Made by a program: the position numbers and the translations under genes
Part shown: positions 6,511-13,125 of the stretch, piece after piece
Numbering within the stretch: the first letter of the stretch is position 1
Layout of the letters: each line of letters begins with the position of its first letter
The notes under the pieces: generated by a model
The model's database searches: none
Told to the model about the DNA's origin: nothing
The model's input: the letters and a program-made list of their open reading frames with translations, nothing else
Assembly: GCF_943913915.1 (NCBI RefSeq)
Contig: NZ_CALUAA010000024.1
Coordinates: 1 to 13,250, forward strand
DNA from: an uncultured Peptoniphilus sp.
Lineage (GTDB): Bacteria > Bacillota > Clostridia > Tissierellales > Peptoniphilaceae
Length of the DNA: 13,250 nucleotides
Reading direction: 5' to 3'

Positions 6511-6550
6511 GGCCCTTAAGATTCAATAAGAAATCTTAAGGGCTCTTTTA
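6511..6550. terminator. Bidirectional terminator between convergent genes
   Basis: GCCCTTAAGATT (6512-6523) pairs perfectly with AATCTTAAGGGC (6532-6543). TCTTTTAA follows on the plus strand, and on the minus strand the A-run at 6505-6510 becomes a U-run, so it can serve both the diiron gene and hydE. The gap to the hydE stop is about 95 bases, with nothing else seen. Confidence 0.8.
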
Positions 6551-6646
6551 ATAGGGTGATCGTTTAAGCGACGATTCTGAAATCTTCCAAAGGAGTTTTG
6601 TTTGCTTCGAATAAGAACGATTCCGATCCGGATATCAGCTGAGGCT

Positions 6647-7687
6647 TTATGCTTTTTTCGTAATGACATCTCCTCTATCGGTAATGATTTTATATCCGGC
6701 GTTATCGACCCTTAGGCTCAGGCAGTTTTTACACTCCGCCGCTTCATCTCCTGTACAGATTTTGTTGTCGTAAAGTTGATATTGTTTTCTGTACATTGTA
6801 GGGGAGAGATTCGGCATCAGCACATTGGCCCCGGCTTTCAGTCCCATTTCTCTTCCCAAGGGATGGATGGTGCCGAGGGCCGTCGTTGCAGGAATTAAGG
6901 CGTAGGGGAAGAGGATTCTTAAAATGGAGACAAGCCTTAGGGTCTTGGTGTAAGATCCGTTTGGGAAGTCCTTAAAGGGCGTGTCGTGGCTGGTTAGAAA
7001 CGGGCCGATGCCGATCATATCCGGCTCCAGTTCCTGTAAGAACCTGAGATCCTGGATCAGATCATCAGTCGTCTGGTAGGGGCTGTCGACCATAAAGCCG
7101 CCGCCTACCTGGTAGCCGATTTCTTTAAGCTGCCAAAGGGCTTTTTGACGCTCTTCCATGGTCATGGACACCGGGTGGAGTTTTTCGAAGTGGTCTCTGT
7201 CGGAGGTTTCCTCCCGAAGCAGGTATCGGTCTGCCCCGGCTTCAAAAAAGCGCTTATAGGATGCATAGGGCTTGACGCCTAATGAGAGGGTAACGGCCGT
7301 GTCCGGATATTTCTCTTTAATCTTCTCAATAATACCCGCCATCATATCGTCAGAATAGTATGCATCTTCGCCGCCTTGCATGACGAAGGTTCTGAAGCCT
7401 AATTCATATCCGATGTCGGCGCATTGGATAATCTCCTCCGGCGTCAAACGGTAACGGGCGACCTTTTCATTTGATTTTCGGATGCCGCAATAATAACAGT
7501 CATTTTTGCAGATATTGGAAAACTCAATCAGTCCGCGAACGTATACCGTGTCTCCATAGATCTCTCTGCGGATGGTGTCGGCAATTTTGGCCAACTCGTC
7601 GTTCATGGATTCATCTTCGATCCAATTTTTTAGTTCTTCATCTGTATAGTAAGTGGTATTTTTTAAACTTTTCATAGCTATCATCAT
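6647..7687 (-). CDS. hydE: [FeFe] hydrogenase H-cluster radical SAM maturase HydE
   Basis: A 346-residue radical S-adenosylmethionine enzyme of the HydE/BioB-like family, which works with HydF and HydG to build the diiron subcluster of [FeFe] hydrogenase. The radical SAM motif is C60-x3-C64-x2-C67 (CKNDCYYCG). MQGGED at 103-108 is the GGE-type SAM contact, and the barrel core contains RYLLREETS at 154-162. Cys311, Cys319 and Cys322 give the C-x7-C-x2-C pattern of the accessory cluster described in Thermotoga maritima HydE, which not all HydE proteins have. The first ATG (7685-7687) is used, but no clear Shine-Dalgarno precedes it; Met5 (7673-7675) is an alternative. It stands alone on this strand; hydF, hydG and the hydrogenase are not in the window. 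The related PylB and BioB are less likely given length and motifs. Confidence 0.9.
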   Translation of the reverse strand: MMIAMKSLKNTTYYTDEELKNWIEDESMNDELAKIADTIRREIYGDTVYVRGLIEFSNICKNDCYYCGIRKSNEKVARYRLTPEEIIQCADIGYELGFRTFVMQGGEDAYYSDDMMAGIIEKIKEKYPDTAVTLSLGVKPYASYKRFFEAGADRYLLREETSDRDHFEKLHPVSMTMEERQKALWQLKEIGYQVGGGFMVDSPYQTTDDLIQDLRFLQELEPDMIGIGPFLTSHDTPFKDFPNGSYTKTLRLVSILRILFPYALIPATTALGTIHPLGREMGLKAGANVLMPNLSPTMYRKQYQLYDNKICTGDEAAECKNCLSLRVDNAGYKIITDRGDVITKKA

Positions 7688-7699
7688 ATCAAGTGGTGA

Positions 7700-7878
7700 G
7701 TGATTTTGTCTATTGATTTCAAGCAGTCGAGGAATAAGAGGGCTGCTGTTTTAATGTGGCCGATGTGAAGAGCCTCGTGATCCATCCGGCGACGACACCC
7801 CACGCTCAATTAAGTGACGAAGAGCTCGAGAGCCAAAGTATCGACGAATTATTTACATCGTGGGCGGATGCTATTTGA
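7700..7878 (+). pseudogene. Remnant of O-acetylhomoserine sulfhydrylase C-terminus
   Basis: From 7753 the plus strand reads NVADVKSLVIHPATTPHAQL then SDEELESQ, the well-conserved C-terminal part of MetY/cystathionine gamma-synthase-type PLP enzymes. It then jumps to SIDELFTSWADAI and a TGA at 7876-7878. In intact enzymes a block of the type AGVSPDLIRLSVGIE lies between those two pieces, so about 15 codons were lost. Upstream, in another frame (7700-7756), VILSIDFKQSRNKRAAVL resembles the preceding strand and helix of the same family, so a frameshift separates the parts. All of the PLP-binding catalytic domain is gone. There is no start codon or ribosome binding site. It is nonfunctional, and its stop codon now overlaps the -35 box of the next gene. 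The family call is from recognised motifs; no alignment was run. Confidence 0.72.
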
Positions 7879-7902
7879 GAATTATTTTTAATAGCATATA
7901 AT
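7875..7902 (+). promoter_or_regulatory. Promoter of the DMT permease gene
   Basis: TTGAGA (7875-7880) and TATAAT (7897-7902), spacing 16. The -35 box is built from the stop region of the metY-like remnant. Confidence 0.6.
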
Positions 7903-7912
7903 AGTACTATTA
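7899..7912. promoter_or_regulatory. Palindrome over the -10 box, candidate operator
   Basis: TAATAGTACTATTA is a perfect 14-base palindrome that starts inside the -10 box and covers the expected transcription start of the permease gene. A repressor bound here would block initiation. AT-rich palindromes can arise by chance, so this is tentative. Confidence 0.35.
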
Positions 7913-7932
7913 ATGAAATTGGGAGGTAAAAG

Positions 7933-8847
7933 TTGTTAACTGATAAGAGAAAAGCTATTCTATTAAGTATCTTTGCCATGCTTTTATGGGGCAGTGCCAT
8001 ACCGCTTATTAAGGCCACTTATGCAGAGCTGGCCATCGGCAAAGGGGACACGGGACTGAAAATTTTAGTTGCAGGTATCCGGTTTTTATTGGCGGGGATA
8101 ATGACCTTCGCTTATTTTAAGGTAAGTCACAGAGGACATAAGATCGATTTAAAGAAAATAAACTGGAAGTTTATCGTCTTGCTCGCACTCGTTCAAACGT
8201 CGCTTCAATATATTTTCTATTACATCGGTCTTTCTCATACTGCCGGCGTGAAGTCCTCGATCATTCAGTCGACCAATGCCTTTGTTGTCGTCTTGATTTC
8301 GGCGGTCTTACTTCCCGATGAAAAGATAAATCCGAATATAATCTTTGCACTTATATTGGGAACGCTCGGTATCTTTATTACGAACTATACGGGAGAAAAC
8401 CTCATGGGAGGCCTTCACTTCTCAGGGGAAGGATTTATTCTGATCGCCACCTTCTTTAACGCTTTGGCGACAGTGATGCTTAGAAAATACGGCAAGGGCG
8501 AAAATCCGTTTGTCGTAACATCTTTACAGTTCACTTTGGGCTCTTTGGTGCTCATTGCCTTGGGAATTGCCCTGACAGGCGGTTTTCTTGCCGTAACCCC
8601 TAAAGGGATGGCTATGATTTTATATGGCGCCTTTATATCGGCCTGTGCCTTTTCCATATGGACCTGGGTCCTTCAACAATACAGTGCCAATGAATTTGGC
8701 GTGTATAAATTGTTTATCCCGATCTTCGGATCGCTCTTATCGGTTATCTTCTTAGGAGAAGCCTTTACTCTAAAACTGGCCATAGGAATGGCCTTGGTTT
8801 TACTCGGCTCTCTCATTTTAAATTTAAACAAGAAGAAAGCGCGATAG
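7933..8847 (+). CDS. EamA/DMT-family membrane transporter
   Basis: A 304-residue permease of the drug/metabolite transporter superfamily with ten predicted helices and two EamA repeats, about residues 8-140 and 168-297. Family hallmarks include the N-terminal MLLWGSAIPLIKA, RFLLAG after the first loop, YIGLSHTAGVKSSIIQSTNA in repeat 1 and GEAFTLKLAIGMALVLLGS near the end. Such proteins export or take up amino acids, nucleosides or other small metabolites, and the substrate cannot be read from sequence. The start is TTG 7933, supported by GGGAGG at 7921-7926 and by hydrophobic sequence beginning within ten residues. It has its own promoter and terminator, so it is a single-gene unit. The adjoining sulfhydrylase remnant hints that the locus may once have handled sulfur amino acids, but this is weak. 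Confidence 0.9.
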   Translation: MLTDKRKAILLSIFAMLLWGSAIPLIKATYAELAIGKGDTGLKILVAGIRFLLAGIMTFAYFKVSHRGHKIDLKKINWKFIVLLALVQTSLQYIFYYIGLSHTAGVKSSIIQSTNAFVVVLISAVLLPDEKINPNIIFALILGTLGIFITNYTGENLMGGLHFSGEGFILIATFFNALATVMLRKYGKGENPFVVTSLQFTLGSLVLIALGIALTGGFLAVTPKGMAMILYGAFISACAFSIWTWVLQQYSANEFGVYKLFIPIFGSLLSVIFLGEAFTLKLAIGMALVLLGSLILNLNKKKAR

Positions 8848-8857
8848 GAGTATACAG

Positions 8858-8895
8858 AAAATACCGATGTGCTGATACATCGGTATTTTTTATTT
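8858..8895 (+). terminator. Terminator of the DMT permease gene
   Basis: AATACCGATGT (8860-8870) pairs perfectly with ACATCGGTATT (8877-8887) around a six-base loop, with further A-T pairs outside and a long T-rich tail. Confidence 0.9.
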
Positions 8896-8974
8896 TTAAT
8901 AAACACTCAGTAAAGGACAAATTGTATGCGTCCATATTATATATGATATTAATAAGATGAAAACATGCAATTCA

Positions 8975-9003
8975 TTGACAAATACCTGACATCAGGTTAG
9001 AGT
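8975..9003 (+). promoter_or_regulatory. Promoter of the desulfidase-methyltransferase-permease operon
   Basis: TTGACA (8975-8980) is a perfect -35 box. TAGAGT at 8998-9003 (spacing 17) is the best -10, with four of six matches. The weak -10 and the inverted repeat in the spacer suggest regulated rather than constant expression. Confidence 0.55.
8984..8997. promoter_or_regulatory. Candidate operator between -35 and -10
   Basis: ACCTGA-CA-TCAGGT has perfect six-base arms and lies entirely within the promoter spacer. A third half-site, TCAGGA, begins at 9027. CCTGAC (8985-8990) can also pair with GTCAGG (9026-9031) in RNA if transcription starts upstream. No regulator gene is present in the window, so the protein that binds is unknown. 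Confidence 0.5.
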
Positions 9004-9057
9004 TGAAGACGTAGTCCGGTAAACAGTCAGGATATTGAACTAACTAAAGGAGAATAT

Positions 9058-10338
9058 GTGAGAGAAGAAAATATTGCTGATTTTTTGATCTCCCTTGTAA
9101 AACAAGACTCTAAACCGGCAATGGGGTGTACCGAACCGGTGGCCATTGCCTATTGCGCATATGTCGCATCGAGAGAAATAAACAGAGGCGAGATTCAATC
9201 CATCGACGTGGAATTAAGTAGGAGCATTTTTAAAAATGCGAAAGCGGTTAAAATCCCGGGCACGGGACGAAGCGGCATAGACTATTCTACAGCCTTGGGC
9301 GTGGGGGTAGATAATGTAGAAAGTCCGCTGCTTATATTTGAAAAAGTCGACGATGATCTTATGAAACAGGCAAATGAAATGCTTGAAAATCGTCTGATCA
9401 AGGTAAGCATTGTCGACGATGTGCCGGGTGTCTATGTGGCGTGCAAAATAAAGGCCGACAAAGAGGTTGTAGCTACGGTATCTCATGCCCACGATCATAT
9501 TGAAGAAATTAAAGTCGACGGCGAGGTGGTCTATTGTGATCACTATTTGAAACCGGAATCTTCTTCAGCGAATCCCTTTGAAATAACCGATCTCACAGTG
9601 AATGAACTGATCGAGATAGCGGATACTATCGATTATGATTTGATTCGGTTTACCCTTGAAGGCATCGACATTAATATGGCGGCATATGAAGAAGGGATGA
9701 AGGGCTATGGCCTGGGCCTTGGAAAAGGACTGAAGGCTATAGGAAAAGGGAACATCGACACCATGTCCCTTGAAAAGAAAATCCGCACAATTACAGCAGC
9801 TGCCGTGGATATGCGAATGGGCGGAGGGAAACTCCCGATCATGACCAGCGGCGGAAGCGGCAACCAAGGCATCGGCGTTATCTTGACGCTTTATCTGGTG
9901 AGCTTGGAAGAAAATATCTCCGACGAACGATTGGCGAGAGCTTTATTTTTTGCCCACTGCCTGAACCACTATATAAAAAACTATTCCGGCAAATTATCCG
10001 GGATGTGCGGATGCGGCATCGCATCGTCTGTATCGGCAGCGGCAGGAATCGTCTATATGTTAGGCGGAAACTACGAACAGATCGCCGGAGCATGCGCCAA
10101 TGTTTACGGCAATTTAACCGGCCTTGTATGTGACGGGGCAAAGGAAAGCTGTTCCCTGAAACTTTCGACAAGCTCAGCCGAGGCGATGCTCTCCGCCTAT
10201 TTAGCGTTAAACAACGTCATTGCGGAAGAAAATGTCGGCGTTTTAGGAACGACGCTGGAAGAAACTATTATGAATATCGGCAAACTGTCTACCAAATCCT
10301 TTGTGGAAGTGGACGAAGATATTGTCGATATGATTTAA
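9058..10338 (+). CDS. cdsB: L-cysteine desulfidase, UPF0597/CdsB (CyuA) family
   Basis: A 426-residue cytosolic iron-sulfur enzyme of the family that splits L-cysteine to pyruvate, ammonia and sulfide. It is related to the alpha subunit of anaerobic L-serine dehydratase. The N-terminus has the family signature MGCTEPVAIA with Cys24. Later come GGGKLPIMTSGGSGNQGI (about 262-279), GMCGCGIASSVSAAAG with Cys317 and Cys319, and GLVCDGAKESCSLKLS with Cys358 and Cys365. Cys24, one of the 317/319 pair and Cys358 correspond by context to the [4Fe-4S] ligands of the Methanocaldococcus enzyme. The start is GTG 9058 with AAAGGAG six bases upstream; the overlapping ATG at 9056 meets TGA at once. It is first of three tightly spaced genes. 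Some UPF0597 members may act on other substrates, so cysteine is the family default, not proven here. Confidence 0.88.
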   Translation: MREENIADFLISLVKQDSKPAMGCTEPVAIAYCAYVASREINRGEIQSIDVELSRSIFKNAKAVKIPGTGRSGIDYSTALGVGVDNVESPLLIFEKVDDDLMKQANEMLENRLIKVSIVDDVPGVYVACKIKADKEVVATVSHAHDHIEEIKVDGEVVYCDHYLKPESSSANPFEITDLTVNELIEIADTIDYDLIRFTLEGIDINMAAYEEGMKGYGLGLGKGLKAIGKGNIDTMSLEKKIRTITAAAVDMRMGGGKLPIMTSGGSGNQGIGVILTLYLVSLEENISDERLARALFFAHCLNHYIKNYSGKLSGMCGCGIASSVSAAAGIVYMLGGNYEQIAGACANVYGNLTGLVCDGAKESCSLKLSTSSAEAMLSAYLALNNVIAEENVGVLGTTLEETIMNIGKLSTKSFVEVDEDIVDMI

Positions 10339-10353
10339 ATGAAAGGAGAAGGC

Positions 10354-11379
10354 ATGAACAAGAGAGAAAGAGTCATGAAAACCTTAAGGGGAGAAATTAC
10401 CGACAGGCCGCCGATTACAGCCTACAGACACTTCCCGAAACAAGAGAGAAACCCTAAAGAACTTGCCGAAACCATGTTGAATTTCCACCATAAATACGAT
10501 TGGGATATTCTGAAGGTTCATCCCTCGGCAACCTATATGCAGGAAGTTTGGGGCGTTGAATTTGATTTTGAAAATTACCGAGACGGTATTTTCCCGACCC
10601 GTATCAGCCCGGTGGATGAAACCCACGATCTTTCGATCTTTGTGGAAAAAGACATCGACACACCGGTATTAAAAGATCACATCGAATCCATGCGCCTGAT
10701 GAAAGAAGGCATCAAGGACGATGCGCCGATTCTCTACACCCTCTTTACGCCTCTTTCTATTCTGACAGGCGTCTTCGGCTTCCCCATGGTGCGACGCCAC
10801 TTCCCGGCCGACAGAAACGACGACCCCATCTTCGATCTTATGGAAAACAGAAAAGAAGAGCTTTTAGAAGCCCTCTCCAATATTACCGAAACCTATATCA
10901 ATTTCTGGAAAGGCTTAAAAGAAGCGGGAGCGGACGGCTTATTCTTAGCCGGTGTTTCCTGGGCGAGAGACGGCTATGCCACAGAAGAAGAGTGGCGCAC
11001 ATTTGTAGAACCTTTCGATAAGAGAATCACAGAGGCCATTCAAGCCGACGACGGAATCGTCATGTACCATACCTGCGGTATTAAGAGCAACCCCCAACGT
11101 TTTGTCGATTACAATCTCGACATTCTCCATTGGGATCAGGGAGCTGAAAACAATCCGTCGATTAAAGAAGCTTACGAATTCTTAAAACCCGTAACCCCTA
11201 TGGGCGGTGTAGACGAAATGTTATTCGGCAATGATGAAGAAGTAGAGATTGCACGACAAGCAGAAGAGGCGATTAAAGAGAACAAGGACATTCCCTTTAT
11301 TTTAGCACCCTACTGCTCGGTATCTGTTCAATCGAGCGACAAAGAACTTAGAGCTTTCCGCGACAGTGTAGAAAAATAG
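10354..11379 (+). CDS. UroD-superfamily, MtaA-like cobalamin methyltransferase
   Basis: A 341-residue TIM-barrel protein of the uroporphyrinogen decarboxylase superfamily, in the branch that moves methyl groups between a corrinoid protein and a thiol. The opening (MNKRERVMKTLRGEITDRPP) is typical of the whole superfamily. The zinc motif of MtaA/MtbA is intact: His239-x-Cys241 (YHTCGIKS) and Cys321 (APYCSVS), close to His237, Cys239 and Cys316/319 in the methanogen enzymes. This argues against a heme-pathway decarboxylase. I choose ATG 10354 because AAAGGAG lies just before it. The in-frame ATG 10339 directly after the cdsB stop would put that site inside the gene. It lies 15 bases after cdsB and 8 before the permease. 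No corrinoid protein or partner methyltransferase is in the window, and methyl donor and acceptor are unknown. Confidence 0.82.
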   Translation: MNKRERVMKTLRGEITDRPPITAYRHFPKQERNPKELAETMLNFHHKYDWDILKVHPSATYMQEVWGVEFDFENYRDGIFPTRISPVDETHDLSIFVEKDIDTPVLKDHIESMRLMKEGIKDDAPILYTLFTPLSILTGVFGFPMVRRHFPADRNDDPIFDLMENRKEELLEALSNITETYINFWKGLKEAGADGLFLAGVSWARDGYATEEEWRTFVEPFDKRITEAIQADDGIVMYHTCGIKSNPQRFVDYNLDILHWDQGAENNPSIKEAYEFLKPVTPMGGVDEMLFGNDEEVEIARQAEEAIKENKDIPFILAPYCSVSVQSSDKELRAFRDSVEK

Positions 11380-11387
11380 GAGGATTC

Positions 11388-12629
11388 ATGAGTACATCAG
11401 CCATTATAACCACCATTTTATTTGTGGCGGTTATTGTATTATTAATCTGGCAACCGGTCCATCCGGTCGTCATCGGTGCCTTTATTCCGTCCATCTTGGC
11501 GGCCTTGGGCATTATCGATGCGAAAACCGCTTATGCGCAATTCGCCAATACGACTGTCGTATTCTTCGTCGCACTAGGCGTCGTAGGGCAGGCATTTTTT
11601 AAAACCGGCCTCGCCGATCTATTAGGTGAAAAAATCATCGGCTTTATCGGCAAAGGCGAAAAAGGCATTATCTTAGGATCCGGAGTCGTGGCCGGCGGCC
11701 TTTCCGCCTTCATGAACGACACAGGTTCGACGGCATGCCTTATGCCTATCGTTTCGTCCATGGGTCAAAAGGCGGGGGTTTCCAAATCGAAACTTTTAAT
11801 GTCCCTTGCATTCTTTGCATCCCTCGGGGGCACCATTACCCTTATCGGTACGACACCTCACATCGTCGTCAACGGACTGTTGGCGGATATGAGTCTGAGA
11901 GAATTCGGATTCTTCGAATATGCAAAAATCGGTATTCCTTTAATGGTGGCCGGTATGATCTATATGCTCACCATCGGTACGAAACTATTGCCCGAAAACG
12001 ATGTAGAAGGCGTAGAGGAAATGGCACGTGCTGAAAAAGATAAAGCGGGTATGATTAAAGTAGGTATTATCTTTATCGCCATCGTTGTCTGCATGGCAAG
12101 CGATATTATTCCCATGCACGTTGCAGGTGTACTGGGTGCGATCCTTGTTATCTTGACAGGTTGCCTCGATGTAAAAGAAGCTATCGACTCCTTCAGTGTT
12201 ACGACAATCTTCCTCGTCGGGGGAATCTTCCCGTTGAGCATGGCCTTGGTCGATACAGGTGCGGCGGAATACTTTGTAAACATTCTTAGCCCCCTCTTGG
12301 AAGGCTTATCTCCTGTCGTGTTGATCGGCGCCATCGGCTTAATTCAAATGGTCATTACGCAATTTTTATTAAACTCTTCGGCGACAGTGCTTATGCTGCC
12401 CATCGGTATTATGTTATGTCAAGCTTCGGGTATTAACCCCTTGGCAGGCGCCATGATGGTATCGGTCTGTGCATCCGGTGTATTTACCACACCCTTCGGA
12501 ACAGGCCCGAACCTATTGGTTTGGGAAGCAGGCGGTTACAGCTTTAAAGACTATTTCAAATGCGGATTTCCCCTATTTGTCATATTCTTAATCGTCACCA
12601 CGGCACTTGTTTCTGTATTCTATTTATAG
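11388..12629 (+). CDS. SLC13/DASS-type anion (dicarboxylate or related) permease
   Basis: A 413-residue inner-membrane transporter with about eleven hydrophobic segments, of the divalent anion:sodium symporter / ion transporter superfamily. Both substrate-site loops are visible: SAFMNDTGSTACLMP at 106-120 and LLNSSATVLMLP at 327-338 with Asn329-Ser-Ser, which correspond to the paired Ser-Asn-Thr motifs of DASS proteins. GTTPHIVVNG and TTPFGTGPNLLV follow each of them. Known relatives carry succinate, citrate, sulfate or other carboxylates and sulfonates with sodium. The variant first motif (NDT instead of SNT) leaves the substrate open. The ATG at 11388 follows AGGAGG that overlaps the preceding stop. 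As last gene of the operon it probably imports the substrate used by the desulfidase and methyltransferase, or exports a product. Confidence 0.86.
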   Translation: MSTSAIITTILFVAVIVLLIWQPVHPVVIGAFIPSILAALGIIDAKTAYAQFANTTVVFFVALGVVGQAFFKTGLADLLGEKIIGFIGKGEKGIILGSGVVAGGLSAFMNDTGSTACLMPIVSSMGQKAGVSKSKLLMSLAFFASLGGTITLIGTTPHIVVNGLLADMSLREFGFFEYAKIGIPLMVAGMIYMLTIGTKLLPENDVEGVEEMARAEKDKAGMIKVGIIFIAIVVCMASDIIPMHVAGVLGAILVILTGCLDVKEAIDSFSVTTIFLVGGIFPLSMALVDTGAAEYFVNILSPLLEGLSPVVLIGAIGLIQMVITQFLLNSSATVLMLPIGIMLCQASGINPLAGAMMVSVCASGVFTTPFGTGPNLLVWEAGGYSFKDYFKCGFPLFVIFLIVTTALVSVFYL

Positions 12630-12637
12630 AAAGTTAT

Positions 12638-12670
12638 AACCCTGTCATCTATAAAGATGGCGGGGTTTTT
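12638..12670 (+). terminator. Terminator of the three-gene operon
   Basis: AACCCTGTCATC (12638-12649) pairs with GATGGCGGGGTT (12656-12667) with two G-U pairs, loop TATAAA, then a T-run to 12670. Confidence 0.85.
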
Positions 12671-12755
12671 ATGTTGTAAAATCGAAAAGATACCTTTTTA
12701 GTTGGATGAAAATCTTTGCACAGCAAAGACGGGCGAAATCCGCGATCGTGCTTTC

Positions 12756-12890
12756 TAGGGGCGAGCCTGCTCGCCCGTAATACATGTGCGACGATAGAAG
12801 CCCGAGACGGAGGAAATAATTCGCAAAAAAACATTACCGAATATTCTGTCATCTTTGCTCACCTTATACGGGCGGGCAGGCCCGCCCCTA
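12756..12890. repeat. First repeat copy, bounded by inverted palindromes
   Basis: The left end (12756-12777) contains GGGCGAGC-CT-GCTCGCCC. The right end (12869-12890) is the reverse complement of a GGGCGGGC variant of the same 22 bases. The stem-in-stem layout allows either two small hairpins or one long cruciform. The 97 bases between it and the next copy (12891-12987) are unique. Confidence 0.6.
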
Positions 12891-12987
12891 CATTGGGCCT
12901 CAACCGGTGTAATGGTCTTTGTATCGGGTAATTGACATCGTATATTCCAATACAATAAAACCAAAAAAGATCACCCTTACGCACTCG

Positions 12988-13110
12988 TAGGGGCGAGCCT
13001 GCTCGCCCGCAATACATGCGCGACAATAGATGCCCGAGACGCAAGACATAATTCTAAAAAACATTACCGAACATTCCGTCACCTTCGCTCATCCCTACGT
13101 GTGGGAAAGC
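12988..13110. repeat. Second repeat copy
   Basis: It begins at the palindrome 12988-13009 and ends GTGTGGGAAAGC. It is nearly identical to the copy at 13126 apart from a few substitutions and a two-base shorter A-run. It lacks the inverted palindrome at its right end. Confidence 0.75.
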
Positions 13111-13125
13111 CGTAATCGTGCTTTG

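Noticed and set aside
9214..10171. Long antisense open frames opposite cdsB
   Set aside because: They are by-products of the coding pattern of cdsB, with no ribosome sites or recognisable protein features.
10339..10353. Earlier ATG as start of the methyltransferase
   Set aside because: It would place the AAAGGAG ribosome site inside the gene and has no site of its own. The family begins at the MNKRERV methionine.
10354..11379. Heme-pathway uroporphyrinogen decarboxylase
   Set aside because: The HxC...C zinc triad and the sulfur/transport neighbours fit the MtaA-like branch, and no other heme genes are nearby.
12649..13082. Small minus- and plus-strand open frames in the repeat region
   Set aside because: They have no ribosome binding sites, overlap each other in several frames, and their similar peptides simply mirror the DNA repeats.
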